64,000 nt of DNA from Firmicutes bacterium AM31-12AC (GCA_003480425.1 QUJA01000002.1:1-64000); one strand, 5' to 3'; shown: positions 1 to 9,363, counted from the first letter of the stretch. The notes: generated by a model not told the origin, from the sequence alone. Program-made: numbers and translations.

Positions 1-21
1 TAAAATAAAACAGAAAATATA

Positions 22-50
22 TTGACAAAAACGAAAATGAATGTTAATAT
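22..50 (+). promoter_or_regulatory. Sigma-A promoter, repeat copy 1
   Basis: TTGACA at 22-27 is separated by exactly 17 bp from TAATAT at 45-50. This is a near-consensus housekeeping promoter reading rightwards. Confidence 0.8.
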
Positions 51-89
51 AAAGTCAACAAAAAGAACTAAAATAAAACAGAAAATATA

Positions 90-118
90 TTGACAAAAAC
101 GAAAATGAATGTTAATAT
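90..118 (+). promoter_or_regulatory. Sigma-A promoter, repeat copy 2
   Basis: The same TTGACA-17-TAATAT element lies at 90-95 and 113-118. Transcription would begin near 125 and run into a region without a clear ORF that ends at the terminator at 456-510. Confidence 0.8.
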
Positions 119-124
119 AAAGTC

Positions 125-507
125 AACAAAAAGAACTGAACGAATACAATTGAACAGACAAAAACATCTGAAAGAGTGATAAATAAATCTTATTAGCTAA
201 GATAAAAGAAAAGTAAAAAATCATTGAAAGAGATGGAAAAAGGTCTTCTTCAAAAAATATTCAGTAAGTTCCACTTATGAAGGATTCTCGATATTGGGTG
301 AGAAGAGATAGAGAAAGATCATAATGACGAGAAAGTTATGAGAGAAGTAAAATCTATTTCGAACGTGATTCTCATCAGAGAACGAATCGTAAGAATAGAA
401 AAGAATAGGAGGTATAGACCACCAGCATATTAAATGAATAAAAAATTACATATAAAGTAAGGGCTGATATGAATCGGATGAATAATCGTATCGGCTCTTA
501 CTTTTTG
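125..507 (+). ncRNA. Candidate noncoding or short-peptide transcript, unknown family
   Basis: This is the roughly 380-nt interval between the duplicated promoter and a strong intrinsic terminator. It contains no ORF of useful length. The short frames present (233-280 and 277-324, each 15 residues, and 335-430, about 31 residues) lack good ribosome binding sites. The stretch is strikingly purine-rich on the plus strand. It contains small TTCTC/GAGAA hairpins, for example around 371-384, and an AGGAGGT motif near 407 that is not followed by a plausible start codon. I cannot match it to RNase P, tmRNA, SRP RNA or 6S RNA. It could be a novel RNA, a degraded gene or a long leader. The promoter and terminator are seen; the RNA itself is inferred. 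Confidence 0.4.
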
Positions 508-510
508 CTT
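456..510 (+). terminator. Intrinsic terminator
   Basis: AGTAAG at 456-461 pairs with CTTACT at 497-502. The stem continues inward with mostly Watson-Crick and G-U pairs for about 17 positions and is followed by a T-rich run. Confidence 0.8.
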
Positions 511-594
511 TTTTATACGATAGGAAATGCTTTTTGAGGTTTTTAAACAGAAAAAATTTTTTCGTGTACATCTTGTGAACTTCGTTTGATTTAC

Positions 595-623
595 TTGTAT
601 AACAATGTAAAAATTGATAAAAT
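595..623 (+). promoter_or_regulatory. Promoter of the membrane protein gene
   Basis: TTGTAT (595-600), a 17-bp spacer, then TAAAAT (618-623), about 70 bp upstream of the start codon at 695. Confidence 0.55.
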
Positions 624-694
624 AAGAATAGTATCAAAAGAAAAAGATACAGAAACATACGGGGAACTATAAGTATAAAAGAGGAGAGATTAAG

Positions 695-1621
695 ATGGAC
701 ATAAGTACAATAGCTGATCAAGTATATCAATATCTTAAAAGTGTAAATTCAGATACAGTGAATCAGGTTGTAAGTGAAAACATGATGATTGCGCTGATTG
801 TTACAACTGTGATAGGTATATTTTTAAGTATGTTTGGTTTAAAACTGATTCGTTTGTGGAGTGCACTTCTTGGACTTGTTGCAGGTGCCGGAATTGGTTT
901 TGCTGTGACAGAATTAGCAGGATTAGAACCGATGATTGTGGTAGGAGCAACCATTGGAGGCGGAATTGTGTTGGCATTTCTGGCAGGATTTTTTTATCGT
1001 TTTGGAATATTTTTGATGGCACTTCTGACAGGAACTTACATTGCAATCCTGTTCGTGAATCCACAGGATTGGATTTTCCTGGGTGTATGTCTGGCAATTG
1101 GCCTTGTCATCGCATTACTGGCATTGAAGTTTGTAGAACCAATCATGATTGTTGTGACAAGTATACTCGGTGGAGTGCTCGCAGGGGATGCAATTGCTAC
1201 ATTGGCGGAGTTTGATAATCCAATTTTCGGATACGGAATCATGGTACTGGTTGCAATTGTCGGTGGTATAATTCAATTCACACTGGAATCCGGTAAGCGT
1301 AAAAAGAAGAATTTGAAAAAAGCAGCTGAGATAAGAGAACAGAATTCTACAGAGAATGAGGTAGAAAAAGCAAGAGCTATGTTCGATGATGCCATTTTGT
1401 TAGATGACGAGCCGGACGATAAGTCAGATGATAAACCGGATGACAAGCCGAAGAAAGAACCAGACTTGAGTTATCTGGATGAAATCGATTTGGATGACGA
1501 AGAATATGAAGATGAAGAAGAAAGTGATTATGTTGACGGCTACAATCCAGACGATTATACAGATTTAGATGATCTGGAAGATGATGATGATTTTATTATT
1601 ATTACAGATGATGATAAGTAA
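695..1621 (+). CDS. Multi-spanning membrane protein with acidic tail (TM7S3/TM198-like)
   Basis: The 308-residue protein has a short amphipathic N-terminus and about seven hydrophobic, Gly-rich segments between residues 30 and 198. A basic stretch of Lys/Arg follows at about 201-209, and then a tail of about 85 residues dominated by Asp and Glu. The Gly-rich helices and layout resemble the DUF4203 (TM7S3/TM198-like) family, whose function is unknown. By the positive-inside rule the basic stretch puts the acidic tail in the cytoplasm. AGGAG stands just before the ATG. It has its own promoter and reads in the same direction as the PHP gene 56 bp downstream. The acidic tail could bind cations or a partner, but that is speculation. 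Confidence 0.75.
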   Translation: MDISTIADQVYQYLKSVNSDTVNQVVSENMMIALIVTTVIGIFLSMFGLKLIRLWSALLGLVAGAGIGFAVTELAGLEPMIVVGATIGGGIVLAFLAGFFYRFGIFLMALLTGTYIAILFVNPQDWIFLGVCLAIGLVIALLALKFVEPIMIVVTSILGGVLAGDAIATLAEFDNPIFGYGIMVLVAIVGGIIQFTLESGKRKKKNLKKAAEIREQNSTENEVEKARAMFDDAILLDDEPDDKSDDKPDDKPKKEPDLSYLDEIDLDDEEYEDEEESDYVDGYNPDDYTDLDDLEDDDDFIIITDDDK

Positions 1622-1677
1622 TACAACTGTACTGCATAGATAGCAGACAGTAAGAAAAGGCAAAGGGGATGCTTCGT

Positions 1678-2499
1678 ATGAAAATTGATATGCACTGCCA
1701 TGTAAAAGAAGGCTCTGTTGACAGTAGGGTTAGCGTAGAAGAATATATTACGATCTTAAAAGAAAAAGGATTTCAGGGAATGGTCATAACAGACCATAAC
1801 ACGTATAACGGATATCGTTATTGGAAAGAACATATCAAAGGAAAACGACACACAGATTTTGTAGTGTTAAAAGGAATTGAGTATGATACGAGGGATGCAG
1901 GACATATTCTTGTGATTATGCCGGAAGGTGTGAAGATGAAGCTTCTGGAGCTTCGTGGAATGCCGGCACCGGTGCTGATCGATTTGGTACATCGTAATGG
2001 AGGTGTATTGGGACCGGCACATCCATGTGGTGAAAAGTATTTAAGCTTTACGAATACAAAACGTTTTTACAAGTCCCCGGAATTGATGAAACGATTTGAT
2101 TTTGTCGAGGCATTTAATTGCTGTGAGTCTCCCGAGTCGAATGATGGTGCAATGAAGCTTGCGGAAAAATATGGAAAAGTGAAAGTGGGCGGAAGTGATT
2201 CCCATAAGACAGATTGTATTGGAAAAGCATATACTATTTTACCTGAGCCTGTAACGTGTGAAACAGAATTGATTTCTATGATTCACAAAAAGACAAAATT
2301 TCAGGTTGGTGGTACATTCTATACGAAGACAACAAAAGAAAAAATGGGAAAGATCAATAAGATTCTGGCATATTCATTTTGGGTCTATAATAAAAGTGGG
2401 GAGCTCTTAAGGAGGCATGGAAGGAATTCCAAGATGGAAGAGGAGAATCCGTTTGATCCGATTGATCCAATTGAATTATACTTGCAAGGCAAGGAATAA
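1678..2499 (+). CDS. PHP-domain metal-dependent phosphoesterase
   Basis: This 273-residue protein carries the metal-ligand motifs of the PHP family in order: HxH at residues 6-8 (DMHCH), TDHN near 38-41, GIEYD near 63, PAHPCG near 107 and GGSDSH near 168. PHP proteins of this size without a polymerase domain are usually phosphoesterases acting on small phosphorylated metabolites or nucleotides. The substrate here cannot be read from sequence. An in-frame ATG at 1669 sits directly against the AAAGGGG ribosome binding site, so the ATG at 1678, about 10 nt downstream of it, is preferred. The gene is followed by a strong terminator. Confidence 0.85.
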   Translation: MKIDMHCHVKEGSVDSRVSVEEYITILKEKGFQGMVITDHNTYNGYRYWKEHIKGKRHTDFVVLKGIEYDTRDAGHILVIMPEGVKMKLLELRGMPAPVLIDLVHRNGGVLGPAHPCGEKYLSFTNTKRFYKSPELMKRFDFVEAFNCCESPESNDGAMKLAEKYGKVKVGGSDSHKTDCIGKAYTILPEPVTCETELISMIHKKTKFQVGGTFYTKTTKEKMGKINKILAYSFWVYNKSGELLRRHGRNSKMEEENPFDPIDPIELYLQGKE

Positions 2500-2506
2500 T
2501 ATTGAT

Positions 2507-2546
2507 AAAAAAGATGACATGTTCTTGGAGCGTGTCATCTTTTTTG
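2507..2546 (+). terminator. Intrinsic terminator after the PHP gene
   Basis: AAAAGATGACA and TGTCATCTTTT form an 11-bp stem followed by T residues. The leading A run also allows it to serve the convergent AraC gene. Confidence 0.85.
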
Positions 2547-2578
2547 TCAAAAAGGGTCAGTGTTTTGGTTATGAGGAA

Positions 2579-3469
2579 TTATTCGTCAGAAGCTGTTTTC
2601 TTACGATATGCTCCCGGAGTAGTGTGATATTTTCTTCGAAACAATCTATTAAAATAAGAAAGATTATCAAATCCGGAAAGTGATGCAACTGTAAGGATTG
2701 ATTCATCGGAAGATACGAGCTGGCGTGCGGCAATGGTGAGTCGGTAATCATTCAAATATTCAATAAATCCCATTCCCATATGTGATTTGAAAAATTTCAT
2801 AAAATGCGATTTGCTATAATGAGTTAAGTCAGCCATATCATCAATGGTAGTTGGTTCATCGTAATGTTCTTCTACATATTTTAAAATCATTTTCAATTTG
2901 TTCAGTGATTTTAAACGGGCACTTGAAATATTTTTTTTACTTACCTGGTTAGATATAAGAAGATACATGAGTTGAAAAAGTCTTCCTTTTACACCTAATT
3001 GATAGCCTTTAGGACGTATATCACACAACTGATCGATTTCCCGGATGCAGGATGCGATTTCTGAATAGTAAGAAAGCGCAGGAGTAAAAAATGTTTCGGT
3101 TCGAATGTGGTTGTTCAAAAGTGGAAGAATAAACTGCTGTGCACATAAATCTTGTTCTCCACTTATTAACATGGCAGGATCAAGAAGGATGTTTTCATAT
3201 TCCATGCGGAAATGTTCTTTTTGTTCAATAGAATGCAATTGCCCCGGGCGTACAAATACAATATCACCGGCGGAGACTAATTGAGAATGGAAATCTACAG
3301 ATATGGTCCCACATCCTTTCGTGATTACGATAAATTCCAGTTCTTCATGCCAATGAAGAGGAACCTGATTAAAATCTACAGGAATACAGCAGAGATAAGT
3401 GTTGTAAGGAAATTCTATGTTAGTATGCGATTTTGATTCATGATAATTTTGATATTCATTCATATTCAT
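2579..3469 (-). CDS. AraC-family transcriptional regulator with N-terminal cupin domain
   Basis: This protein of 296 residues has an N-terminal cupin-like sensor region (HWHEELEF near residue 40, then GDIVFVRPGQLH) and a C-terminal pair of AraC helix-turn-helix motifs (about 190-290, including YSKSHFMKFFK and GFDNLSYFNRLFRRKY). Cytoplasmic AraC proteins of this layout usually sense a sugar or small metabolite. The gene is divergent from glycogen phosphorylase, so control of glycogen or maltodextrin use is a reasonable inference. The start was set at the MNMNEY methionine because AAAGGAG lies just upstream; an upstream in-frame ATG precedes that ribosome binding site. Confidence 0.9.
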   Translation of the reverse strand: MNMNEYQNYHESKSHTNIEFPYNTYLCCIPVDFNQVPLHWHEELEFIVITKGCGTISVDFHSQLVSAGDIVFVRPGQLHSIEQKEHFRMEYENILLDPAMLISGEQDLCAQQFILPLLNNHIRTETFFTPALSYYSEIASCIREIDQLCDIRPKGYQLGVKGRLFQLMYLLISNQVSKKNISSARLKSLNKLKMILKYVEEHYDEPTTIDDMADLTHYSKSHFMKFFKSHMGMGFIEYLNDYRLTIAARQLVSSDESILTVASLSGFDNLSYFNRLFRRKYHTTPGAYRKKTASDE

Positions 3470-3530
3470 AATAGAGCTCCTTTCATTTTGCAAAAAATGT
3501 TATCAAAAGTAAAAGATTGGATTGTTAAAA

Positions 3531-3567
3531 ACTATCATTTGTAAAATTGATAGTATTGTACTATAAA
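3531..3567 (+). promoter_or_regulatory. glgP promoter with overlapping inverted repeat
   Basis: TTGTAA (3539-3544), 17 bp, then TATAAA (3562-3567) form the probable glgP promoter. An imperfect inverted repeat with arms ACTATCA (3531-3537) and TGATAGT (3548-3554) spans the -35 box and is a plausible operator. The bound protein is not known; the divergent AraC regulator is one candidate. Confidence 0.55.
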
Positions 3568-3660
3568 ATAAGAGCATTTTGCAAGAAAAATAAATATAAT
3601 CATATTAAAATACATATAGAAAATGAAAACAAGCAAATGTTTGAAAGGAGAATCACATTT

Positions 3661-5916
3661 ATGAAGATTCAGGAATTATTGCAGCAGAAACTTGGAAAAT
3701 CAGTGGATACAGCTTCAAATACAGAAATTTATTATGCACTTTTAAGTATTGTGCAGGAAATGGCAAAAGAAAAAGAAGCTCCGGCTACAAAGAAAAAAAT
3801 TTATTATATTTCAGCAGAGTTTTTGATTGGAAAATTGCTTTCTAATAACATGATTAACCTTGGGATTTATGACGAAGTAAGAGAGCTGCTTGCAGCAAAT
3901 GGAAAAGATATTTGCGAGATTGAAGAAGTAGAGCCAGAACCATCTCTTGGAAACGGCGGACTTGGAAGACTGGCAGCATGTTTTCTTGATTCAATCGCAA
4001 CTTTGGGAATTAGTGGAGATGGAATTGGGCTGAATTATCATTTAGGATTATTCAAACAGGAATTTGAAGACGAATTGCAGAAAGCAGTGCCAAATCCATG
4101 GATTGAAAAAGAAAGCTGGCTTACAAAAACAGATGTGACATATCCGGTTACATTTGGTGATTTGAAATTACAGTCAAGAATGTATGACATTGAAGTTACA
4201 GGATACAATAATCAGACAAATAAACTTCATTTATTTGATATAGATTCCGTAGATGAAACAATCGTAAAAGATGGAATTACATTTAACAAAGAAGATATTG
4301 CAAAGAATCTGACATTATTCTTATATCCTGATGACAGTGATGATAATGGTCGTCTTCTCCGTATTTATCAGCAGTATTTCATGGTAAGCAATGGTGCACA
4401 GCTGATTTTGGACGAGTGTGTTGCCCGTGGATGCAATTTACATGATTTAGCAGACTATGCAGTAATCCAGATTAATGATACACATCCGACAATGGTAATT
4501 CCAGAATTAATCCGTTTGTTAGTAGAGCGTGGAATTGCAATGGATGAGGCAATTGAAATTGTATCAAACACATGTGCATATACAAATCATACAATTCTTG
4601 CAGAGGCATTGGAAAAATGGCCAATCGCTTACTTGAACAAAGTTGTACCACAGCTTGTTCCGATCATTGAAATTTTAGATGATAAAGTAAGAAGAAAATT
4701 TGATGATGAAAGAGTTGTGATTATAGATAAAAATGATGTAGTTCATATGGCACATATTGATATTCATTATGGATTTAGTGTAAACGGAGTTGCATCTTTG
4801 CATACAGCGATCCTCAAAGAGACAGAATTGAATCCATTTTACCAGATTTATCCAGAAAAATTTAATAATAAGACAAATGGAATTACATTCCGTCGCTGGT
4901 TGATTCACTGCAATCCAGGACTGACAGAACTGCTTGATAAGGTGATTGGAAAAGAGTATCGAAATGATGCAAACGGGCTGGAAAAATTACTGGCATATAA
5001 AGAAGATGCAAATGTATTAGACCAGTTACTTGAAGTGAAAAAAGAAAATAAAAAAGCACTTTGCGAATATTTGAAGAAAACCCAGGGTGTAGAATTAAAT
5101 CCAGAGTCAATTTTTGATATTCAGATCAAACGTCTGCATGAGTACAAACGTCAGCAGATGAATGCACTGTATATAATCCATAAATATCTGGAAATTAAAG
5201 CAGGGAAAAAACCATCTACACCAATTACAGTTATTTTTGGGGCAAAAGCAGCTCCTGCATATGTTATTGCAAAAGATATTATTCATTTGATTTTATGTCT
5301 TCAGGAATTGATCAACAATGATCCAGAAGTAAGTCCATATCTGAAGGTTGTTATGGTAGAAAACTACAACGTGACAAAAGCAGAAAAACTGATTCCGGCT
5401 TGTGATATTTCTGAACAGATTTCACTGGCATCAAAAGAGGCAAGTGGAACAGGTAATATGAAATTTATGTTAAATGGAGCACTGACACTTGGAACAGAAG
5501 ACGGGGCAAATGTGGAAATCCATGAGCTTGTTGGAGACGATAATATTTTTGTATTTGGTGCTTCAAGTGAAGAAGTTATTGAACACTATGCAAAAGCTGA
5601 TTATGTGTCAAAGAAATTCTATGAGGAAGATGCGGACATCAAGGCAGCAGTAGACTTTATCACATCAGAGCAATTACTTGCAATCGGACATGAAGAGAAT
5701 TTGACAAGATTGAAAAATGAGTTGTTAAATAAAGACTGGTTTATGACACTTCTTGATTTCAAAGCTTATGCAGCAAAGAAGGAAGAAGCATTGAAAGCGT
5801 ATGAAGATCGTAAAGCATGGGCCGAGAAGATGGTAGTAAATATCTCGAAAGCAGGATATTTCTCATCTGACCGTACAATTGCAGAGTATAACAATGATAT
5901 TTGGCATGTACAGTAA
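3661..5916 (+). CDS. glgP: Glycogen/starch/maltodextrin phosphorylase
   Basis: This enzyme releases glucose 1-phosphate from alpha-1,4-glucans using inorganic phosphate and pyridoxal phosphate. The 751 residues show [15 protein letters not shown] near residue 100 and the PLP-lysine motif [11 protein letters not shown] with Lys601, followed by GTEDGANVE. The length is slightly shorter than the 800 or so residues common in the family. The ORF extends 38 codons upstream, but AAAGGAG at 3641-3648 fixes the start at 3661. It lies 51 bp upstream of the 4-alpha-glucanotransferase gene, so the pair forms a glucan-breakdown unit. The preferred chain (glycogen or imported maltodextrin) is not decidable here. 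Confidence 0.95.
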   Translation: MKIQELLQQKLGKSVDTASNTEIYYALLSIVQEMAKEKEAPATKKKIYYISAEFLIGKLLSNNMINLGIYDEVRELLAANGKDICEIEEVEPEPSLGNGGLGRLAACFLDSIATLGISGDGIGLNYHLGLFKQEFEDELQKAVPNPWIEKESWLTKTDVTYPVTFGDLKLQSRMYDIEVTGYNNQTNKLHLFDIDSVDETIVKDGITFNKEDIAKNLTLFLYPDDSDDNGRLLRIYQQYFMVSNGAQLILDECVARGCNLHDLADYAVIQINDTHPTMVIPELIRLLVERGIAMDEAIEIVSNTCAYTNHTILAEALEKWPIAYLNKVVPQLVPIIEILDDKVRRKFDDERVVIIDKNDVVHMAHIDIHYGFSVNGVASLHTAILKETELNPFYQIYPEKFNNKTNGITFRRWLIHCNPGLTELLDKVIGKEYRNDANGLEKLLAYKEDANVLDQLLEVKKENKKALCEYLKKTQGVELNPESIFDIQIKRLHEYKRQQMNALYIIHKYLEIKAGKKPSTPITVIFGAKAAPAYVIAKDIIHLILCLQELINNDPEVSPYLKVVMVENYNVTKAEKLIPACDISEQISLASKEASGTGNMKFMLNGALTLGTEDGANVEIHELVGDDNIFVFGASSEEVIEHYAKADYVSKKFYEEDADIKAAVDFITSEQLLAIGHEENLTRLKNELLNKDWFMTLLDFKAYAAKKEEALKAYEDRKAWAEKMVVNISKAGYFSSDRTIAEYNNDIWHVQ

Positions 5917-5967
5917 ATTATATTGTTTGTAAAATAAACAGAAGCGAGAAAGAAAAGAGGGAACAAA

Positions 5968-7440
5968 ATGCGAGAAAGTGGAGTGTTATTACCAATATTT
6001 TCTCTTCCGTCAAAATATGGGATCGGTTGTTTTTCAAAAGAAGCATATACTTTTGTGGATCAGTTGAAAGAAGCAGGACAAAAAAAGTGGCAGATTCTGC
6101 CACTTGGTCCTACGGGATATGGCGACTCTCCGTACCAGTCTTTTTCAACATTTGCGGGAAATCCATATTTTATTGATCTGGAAAGTCTGATCAAAGAAGG
6201 TCTGTTGACGAAGGATGAATGCGATGCGGCAGATTTTGGAAACAAGGCTGATGAAATCGATTATGAAAAAATGTATTTTAATCGTTTTAAACTGCTTCGA
6301 AAAGCGTATGAACGTTTTAGCCCGGATAAGGAATATGAAAAATTTATAAAAGAAAATGAAGAATGGCTGACAGATTACTGTCTGTACATGGCAATCAAAG
6401 ATTGGCAAGGTGGAGTAAGTTGGATTGAGTGGGAGGAAGGTTATCGTAACCGTCTTCCAGAGTATATGAAAAAAGCCGAAGAAGAATTGAAAGATGAAAT
6501 CGGATTTTATCAGTTCCAGCAATATAAATTTGCATGTCAATGGAAGAAACTACATGATTATGCCAATGAAAAAGGAATTGAAATTATTGGAGATATTCCA
6601 ATTTATGTTGCGTTTGACAGTGCAGACACTTGGGCAAATCCAAAATTATTCCAGTTTGATGAAGAAAATCTTCCAACAGCAGTAGCAGGATGCCCACCGG
6701 ATGGGTTCTCAGCCACAGGACAGCTGTGGGGAAATCCGTTATATAATTGGGAATATCACAAAGAGACAGGGTATACATGGTGGTTGGAACGAATTGCACA
6801 TTGTTTCCGGTTATACGATGTAGTACGAATTGATCATTTTCGTGGATTTGATGAGTACTATGCAATTCCTTATGGAAGTAAAACAGCAGAGAATGGTTGC
6901 TGGCAGCCGGGACCGGGAATGGATCTGTTCAATACAATCAATGAAAAGCTTGGCGAATTAAAAATTATTGCAGAGGATCTTGGTTTTTTGACAGATTCGG
7001 TATTGCAGTTATTGAAAGACTCTGGATATCCGGGAATGAAGGTGCTTCAGTTCGCGTTTGATTCCAGAGAGTCTGGGAATTATCTCCCTCATACGTATCC
7101 GAAAAATTGTGTTGTATATACAGGAACACATGACAATACTACTACAAGAGCATGGTATCATGACGTGTCGAAAGAATGTAGAACTTATGCAAAAGAATAT
7201 TTGCATAAGCCGGCATTAGATGAAGATACTCTTTCATGGGATTTTATTGCAATGGCAATGGGAAGTGTTGCAGATTTATGTGTGATTCCAATGCAGGATT
7301 ACCTCTGTCTTGATGAGCGTGCAAGAATCAATACGCCATCTACACTAGGTGGAAACTGGGTATGGAGAATGGATAAAGATGCGTTGACAGATGAACTTGT
7401 AGAGCAGATGAAACAAATGACAGTGTTATATGGAAGATAA
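5968..7440 (+). CDS. malQ: 4-alpha-glucanotransferase (amylomaltase, GH77)
   Basis: The 490-residue cytoplasmic enzyme transfers alpha-1,4-glucan segments between maltooligosaccharides, feeding longer chains to the phosphorylase encoded upstream. GH77 hallmarks are present: the N-terminal RESGVLLPIFSLPSKYGIG, the nucleophile motif VRIDHFRGFDEY with Asp289, the acid/base motif IIAEDLG with Glu336, and GTHDN with the third catalytic Asp. Length is typical for bacterial MalQ. It is probably co-transcribed with glgP and ends at a strong hairpin. Confidence 0.95.
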   Translation: MRESGVLLPIFSLPSKYGIGCFSKEAYTFVDQLKEAGQKKWQILPLGPTGYGDSPYQSFSTFAGNPYFIDLESLIKEGLLTKDECDAADFGNKADEIDYEKMYFNRFKLLRKAYERFSPDKEYEKFIKENEEWLTDYCLYMAIKDWQGGVSWIEWEEGYRNRLPEYMKKAEEELKDEIGFYQFQQYKFACQWKKLHDYANEKGIEIIGDIPIYVAFDSADTWANPKLFQFDEENLPTAVAGCPPDGFSATGQLWGNPLYNWEYHKETGYTWWLERIAHCFRLYDVVRIDHFRGFDEYYAIPYGSKTAENGCWQPGPGMDLFNTINEKLGELKIIAEDLGFLTDSVLQLLKDSGYPGMKVLQFAFDSRESGNYLPHTYPKNCVVYTGTHDNTTTRAWYHDVSKECRTYAKEYLHKPALDEDTLSWDFIAMAMGSVADLCVIPMQDYLCLDERARINTPSTLGGNWVWRMDKDALTDELVEQMKQMTVLYGR

Positions 7441-7480
7441 GATATTTTCTTAAATGTAGAAATCAATAGGATTATTTCAT

Positions 7481-7522
7481 AAAAAAGACAGGAAGCAATT
7501 AATTTGCATCCTGTCTTTTTTG
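7481..7522. terminator. Bidirectional intrinsic terminator
   Basis: AAAAAAGACAGGA and TCCTGTCTTTTTT flank a GCAA/TTGC inner stem between the convergent malQ and membrane-protein genes. The A and T tracts allow it to work on both strands. Confidence 0.9.
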
Positions 7523-7534
7523 AGACAATACACA

Positions 7535-8473
7535 TTATCGTTTCCAGCGTTTCTTTAATACTTCAAGAGATTCTTTGTGCTGACGAGATTCCATTTTCGG
7601 AAATGCGTTCATCAGACGGCGGGAAATACGACCCGGTTTATCCGTTGATTCATGATAACGAGCGTGAAGAGAAGCAATTCTGCTGCGCAGTTCTTCGTTG
7701 ATTTCCTGTGAACGTTCGCGGGCATCCATAGCACGTTCCTTTAATTCAAAAGCAGTTCCCTGGGTTTTCTCTTTCAATCCAGAAGCAGTATCCTGCATTT
7801 TTTCTTTAAACTCATCGGTAGCAGTAGCAAGTTTTTCTTTTGAGGCTTCTTGTCTATCCATAGCACGGATTGTCTTTTCAAAAATTTCTTGACCAATCTG
7901 CTCAGAAATTTCATGCATCTCAGCAGCAATTTTCTCCATAGCGGCCAGACGACGATTAAATTTAAATATTGTAGAAGCTGTCACATATAAGTCTGCGATT
8001 AAAGTGATTCCAAGTATTATAATTAATATAATTCCGACAATTGTTGGGATGAACGCAAGCAAATCATGAACAAGCGGCTGTATAAAATAAATAATAAACA
8101 GACATGCAAATCCCCATACAATAGAAAATAACAGACATACATATCCGCCGATGTTTAATGGCATATCAGAATAATCCCACCATTTATTATGAAAAATTTT
8201 ATCCATAGCCCATCCGGTAACTCCTTCCAATACTGTTACCAGGACGACGGAGAGAATATAGAGAACAATAATATCTGATTTATAAGGAGTTAGAATGGTT
8301 ATAACAGCGGTAACTCCGACTCCATAAATAGGACAGATCGGACCATTTAAGAATCCTCGGTTTACAAAGTGATGTGTTTTAAAGGCTGCGAAACCAACTT
8401 CAGTACACCAGCCTAAAAACCCATATACAAAAAAGTATAGTAATATAAAATAAATTGACATTGATGATAGCAT
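7535..8473 (-). CDS. CmpB-like putative ABC transporter permease with cytoplasmic coiled coil
   Basis: The first 170 residues of this 312-residue protein carry about five transmembrane segments with the conserved FVYGFLGWCTEV, NRGFLNGPICPIYG, EGVTGW and WWDYSDMPLNIGGYVCL motifs of the PF06541 family, annotated as putative ABC-transporter type IV. No ATPase is adjacent, so a transport role is unproven. The remaining 140 residues are charged and helical, with repeated KEK/FELKERA-type heptads predicting a coiled coil. AAGGAGGAG lies upstream of the ATG. It lies 16 bp downstream of truA on the same strand and was probably transcribed with it. Confidence 0.8.
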   Translation of the reverse strand: MLSSMSIYFILLYFFVYGFLGWCTEVGFAAFKTHHFVNRGFLNGPICPIYGVGVTAVITILTPYKSDIIVLYILSVVLVTVLEGVTGWAMDKIFHNKWWDYSDMPLNIGGYVCLLFSIVWGFACLFIIYFIQPLVHDLLAFIPTIVGIILIIILGITLIADLYVTASTIFKFNRRLAAMEKIAAEMHEISEQIGQEIFEKTIRAMDRQEASKEKLATATDEFKEKMQDTASGLKEKTQGTAFELKERAMDARERSQEINEELRSRIASLHARYHESTDKPGRISRRLMNAFPKMESRQHKESLEVLKKRWKR

Positions 8474-8489
8474 GAAAACTCCTCCTTAT

Positions 8490-9272
8490 TTATTTGTATG
8501 TAATCTCATGAAGAAAGAGTCCATGAGAAGGACAACGTTTAGAAACAGTATCTTCTCCAGAAAAAATTAATGGAATGGAAGAGGCGTTTCGGCTGCCGAG
8601 TCCTATTTCTAATAACGTTTCTGTTAAGTAAAGTGGCATTTGATGTAGAAAATCATTTCCTTTTAGAAGAAAAAGAAAATCGGCATCAGATGGCTGTTCA
8701 CACTTTAGAAGTAAATCTTTTGGAATATGAAATCCATTGAAAATTTCGATGGAAAGCAAATCCTTTTCGGTTGATTTTTTTGTCTTTCCAGAAGAAAAAT
8801 GCTTGAAATCATGTCTTCCAAGCAATTGTTCTGAGGCATGCTGCATAGCATTTAAATCTAATGTATCCGGCAGGTGGTACTTGTATTTTCTTGTAAATAC
8901 ATCTGCAACCGGTGCACAGTTTACACGATAAAGATAAGTGATTGTTTGTGCATTTAATGAAGCATGAAAACGTTCAGAAACCTCTTCGGCAGAAATAATA
9001 GCAATATCTTGTGGAAGATAATGGTTTAATTCTTGCTTTAATTTTAATGCAGATAATGTAGTGTTTGTCTTAAAATTTACAATTTGTGCATCAGCGTGTA
9101 CGTTTGTGTCTGTTTTGGCACCTGCAAATAAGGTGGTTTCTTCATCAGTGATTCGAGAAATCACTTCTGTAAGTTTTCCGGAGATGGTATTAGAATTTCC
9201 TTTCTTCCCAGGTTTCTGCCATCCTTGATAGCGCGTGCCATCATATTGAATCGTTAATTTTATGTTTTTCAT
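8490..9272 (-). CDS. truA: TruA-family tRNA pseudouridine synthase, divergent
   Basis: TruA converts uridines 38-40 of tRNA anticodon arms to pseudouridine. The 260-residue product has the TIQYDGTRYQGWQ start and the catalytic motif in the form GAKTDTNVHADAQ, with the nucleophile at Asp55. In most TruA proteins this reads GRTDAGVHA, so the conserved Arg before the Asp is Lys here and the AG is TN. That pattern suggests a paralog with altered specificity or relaxed constraint. The start is set at 9272 because AGAGGA precedes it; the frame is open 37 codons further upstream without a ribosome binding site. Confidence 0.8.
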   Translation of the reverse strand: MKNIKLTIQYDGTRYQGWQKPGKKGNSNTISGKLTEVISRITDEETTLFAGAKTDTNVHADAQIVNFKTNTTLSALKLKQELNHYLPQDIAIISAEEVSERFHASLNAQTITYLYRVNCAPVADVFTRKYKYHLPDTLDLNAMQHASEQLLGRHDFKHFSSGKTKKSTEKDLLSIEIFNGFHIPKDLLLKCEQPSDADFLFLLKGNDFLHQMPLYLTETLLEIGLGSRNASSIPLIFSGEDTVSKRCPSHGLFLHEITYK

Positions 9273-9348
9273 AAGCAATCCTCTTTTCATATGTACTTTA
9301 TATGATACATGAAAGGAAATAAATTTACCAGATAAAATAAATTGTATC

Positions 9349-9363
9349 TTATGTAAAACATAA
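9349..9363. promoter_or_regulatory. Short palindrome between truA and the thioesterase gene
   Basis: TTATGT AAA ACATAA is a perfect 6-bp inverted repeat in the divergent intergenic region. It is a possible operator, but such a short AT-rich palindrome can occur by chance. Confidence 0.3.

Larger units (their letters stand above)
1..136 (+). repeat. 68-bp perfect tandem duplication carrying a promoter
   Basis: Bases 1-68 are repeated without a mismatch at 69-136, and the array may continue to the left of the window. Each unit holds a complete sigma-A-type promoter, so the duplication doubles the promoter and not just spacer DNA. The unit is very AT-rich and has no ORF. Confidence 0.95.

Noticed and set aside
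446..730. 94-residue minus-strand ORF
   Set aside because: It covers a terminator, a promoter and the start of the membrane protein gene. It is AT-driven and has no ribosome binding site.
3547..3660. N-terminal extension of glgP
   Set aside because: It spans the promoter; AAAGGAG and the family start place the ATG at 3661.
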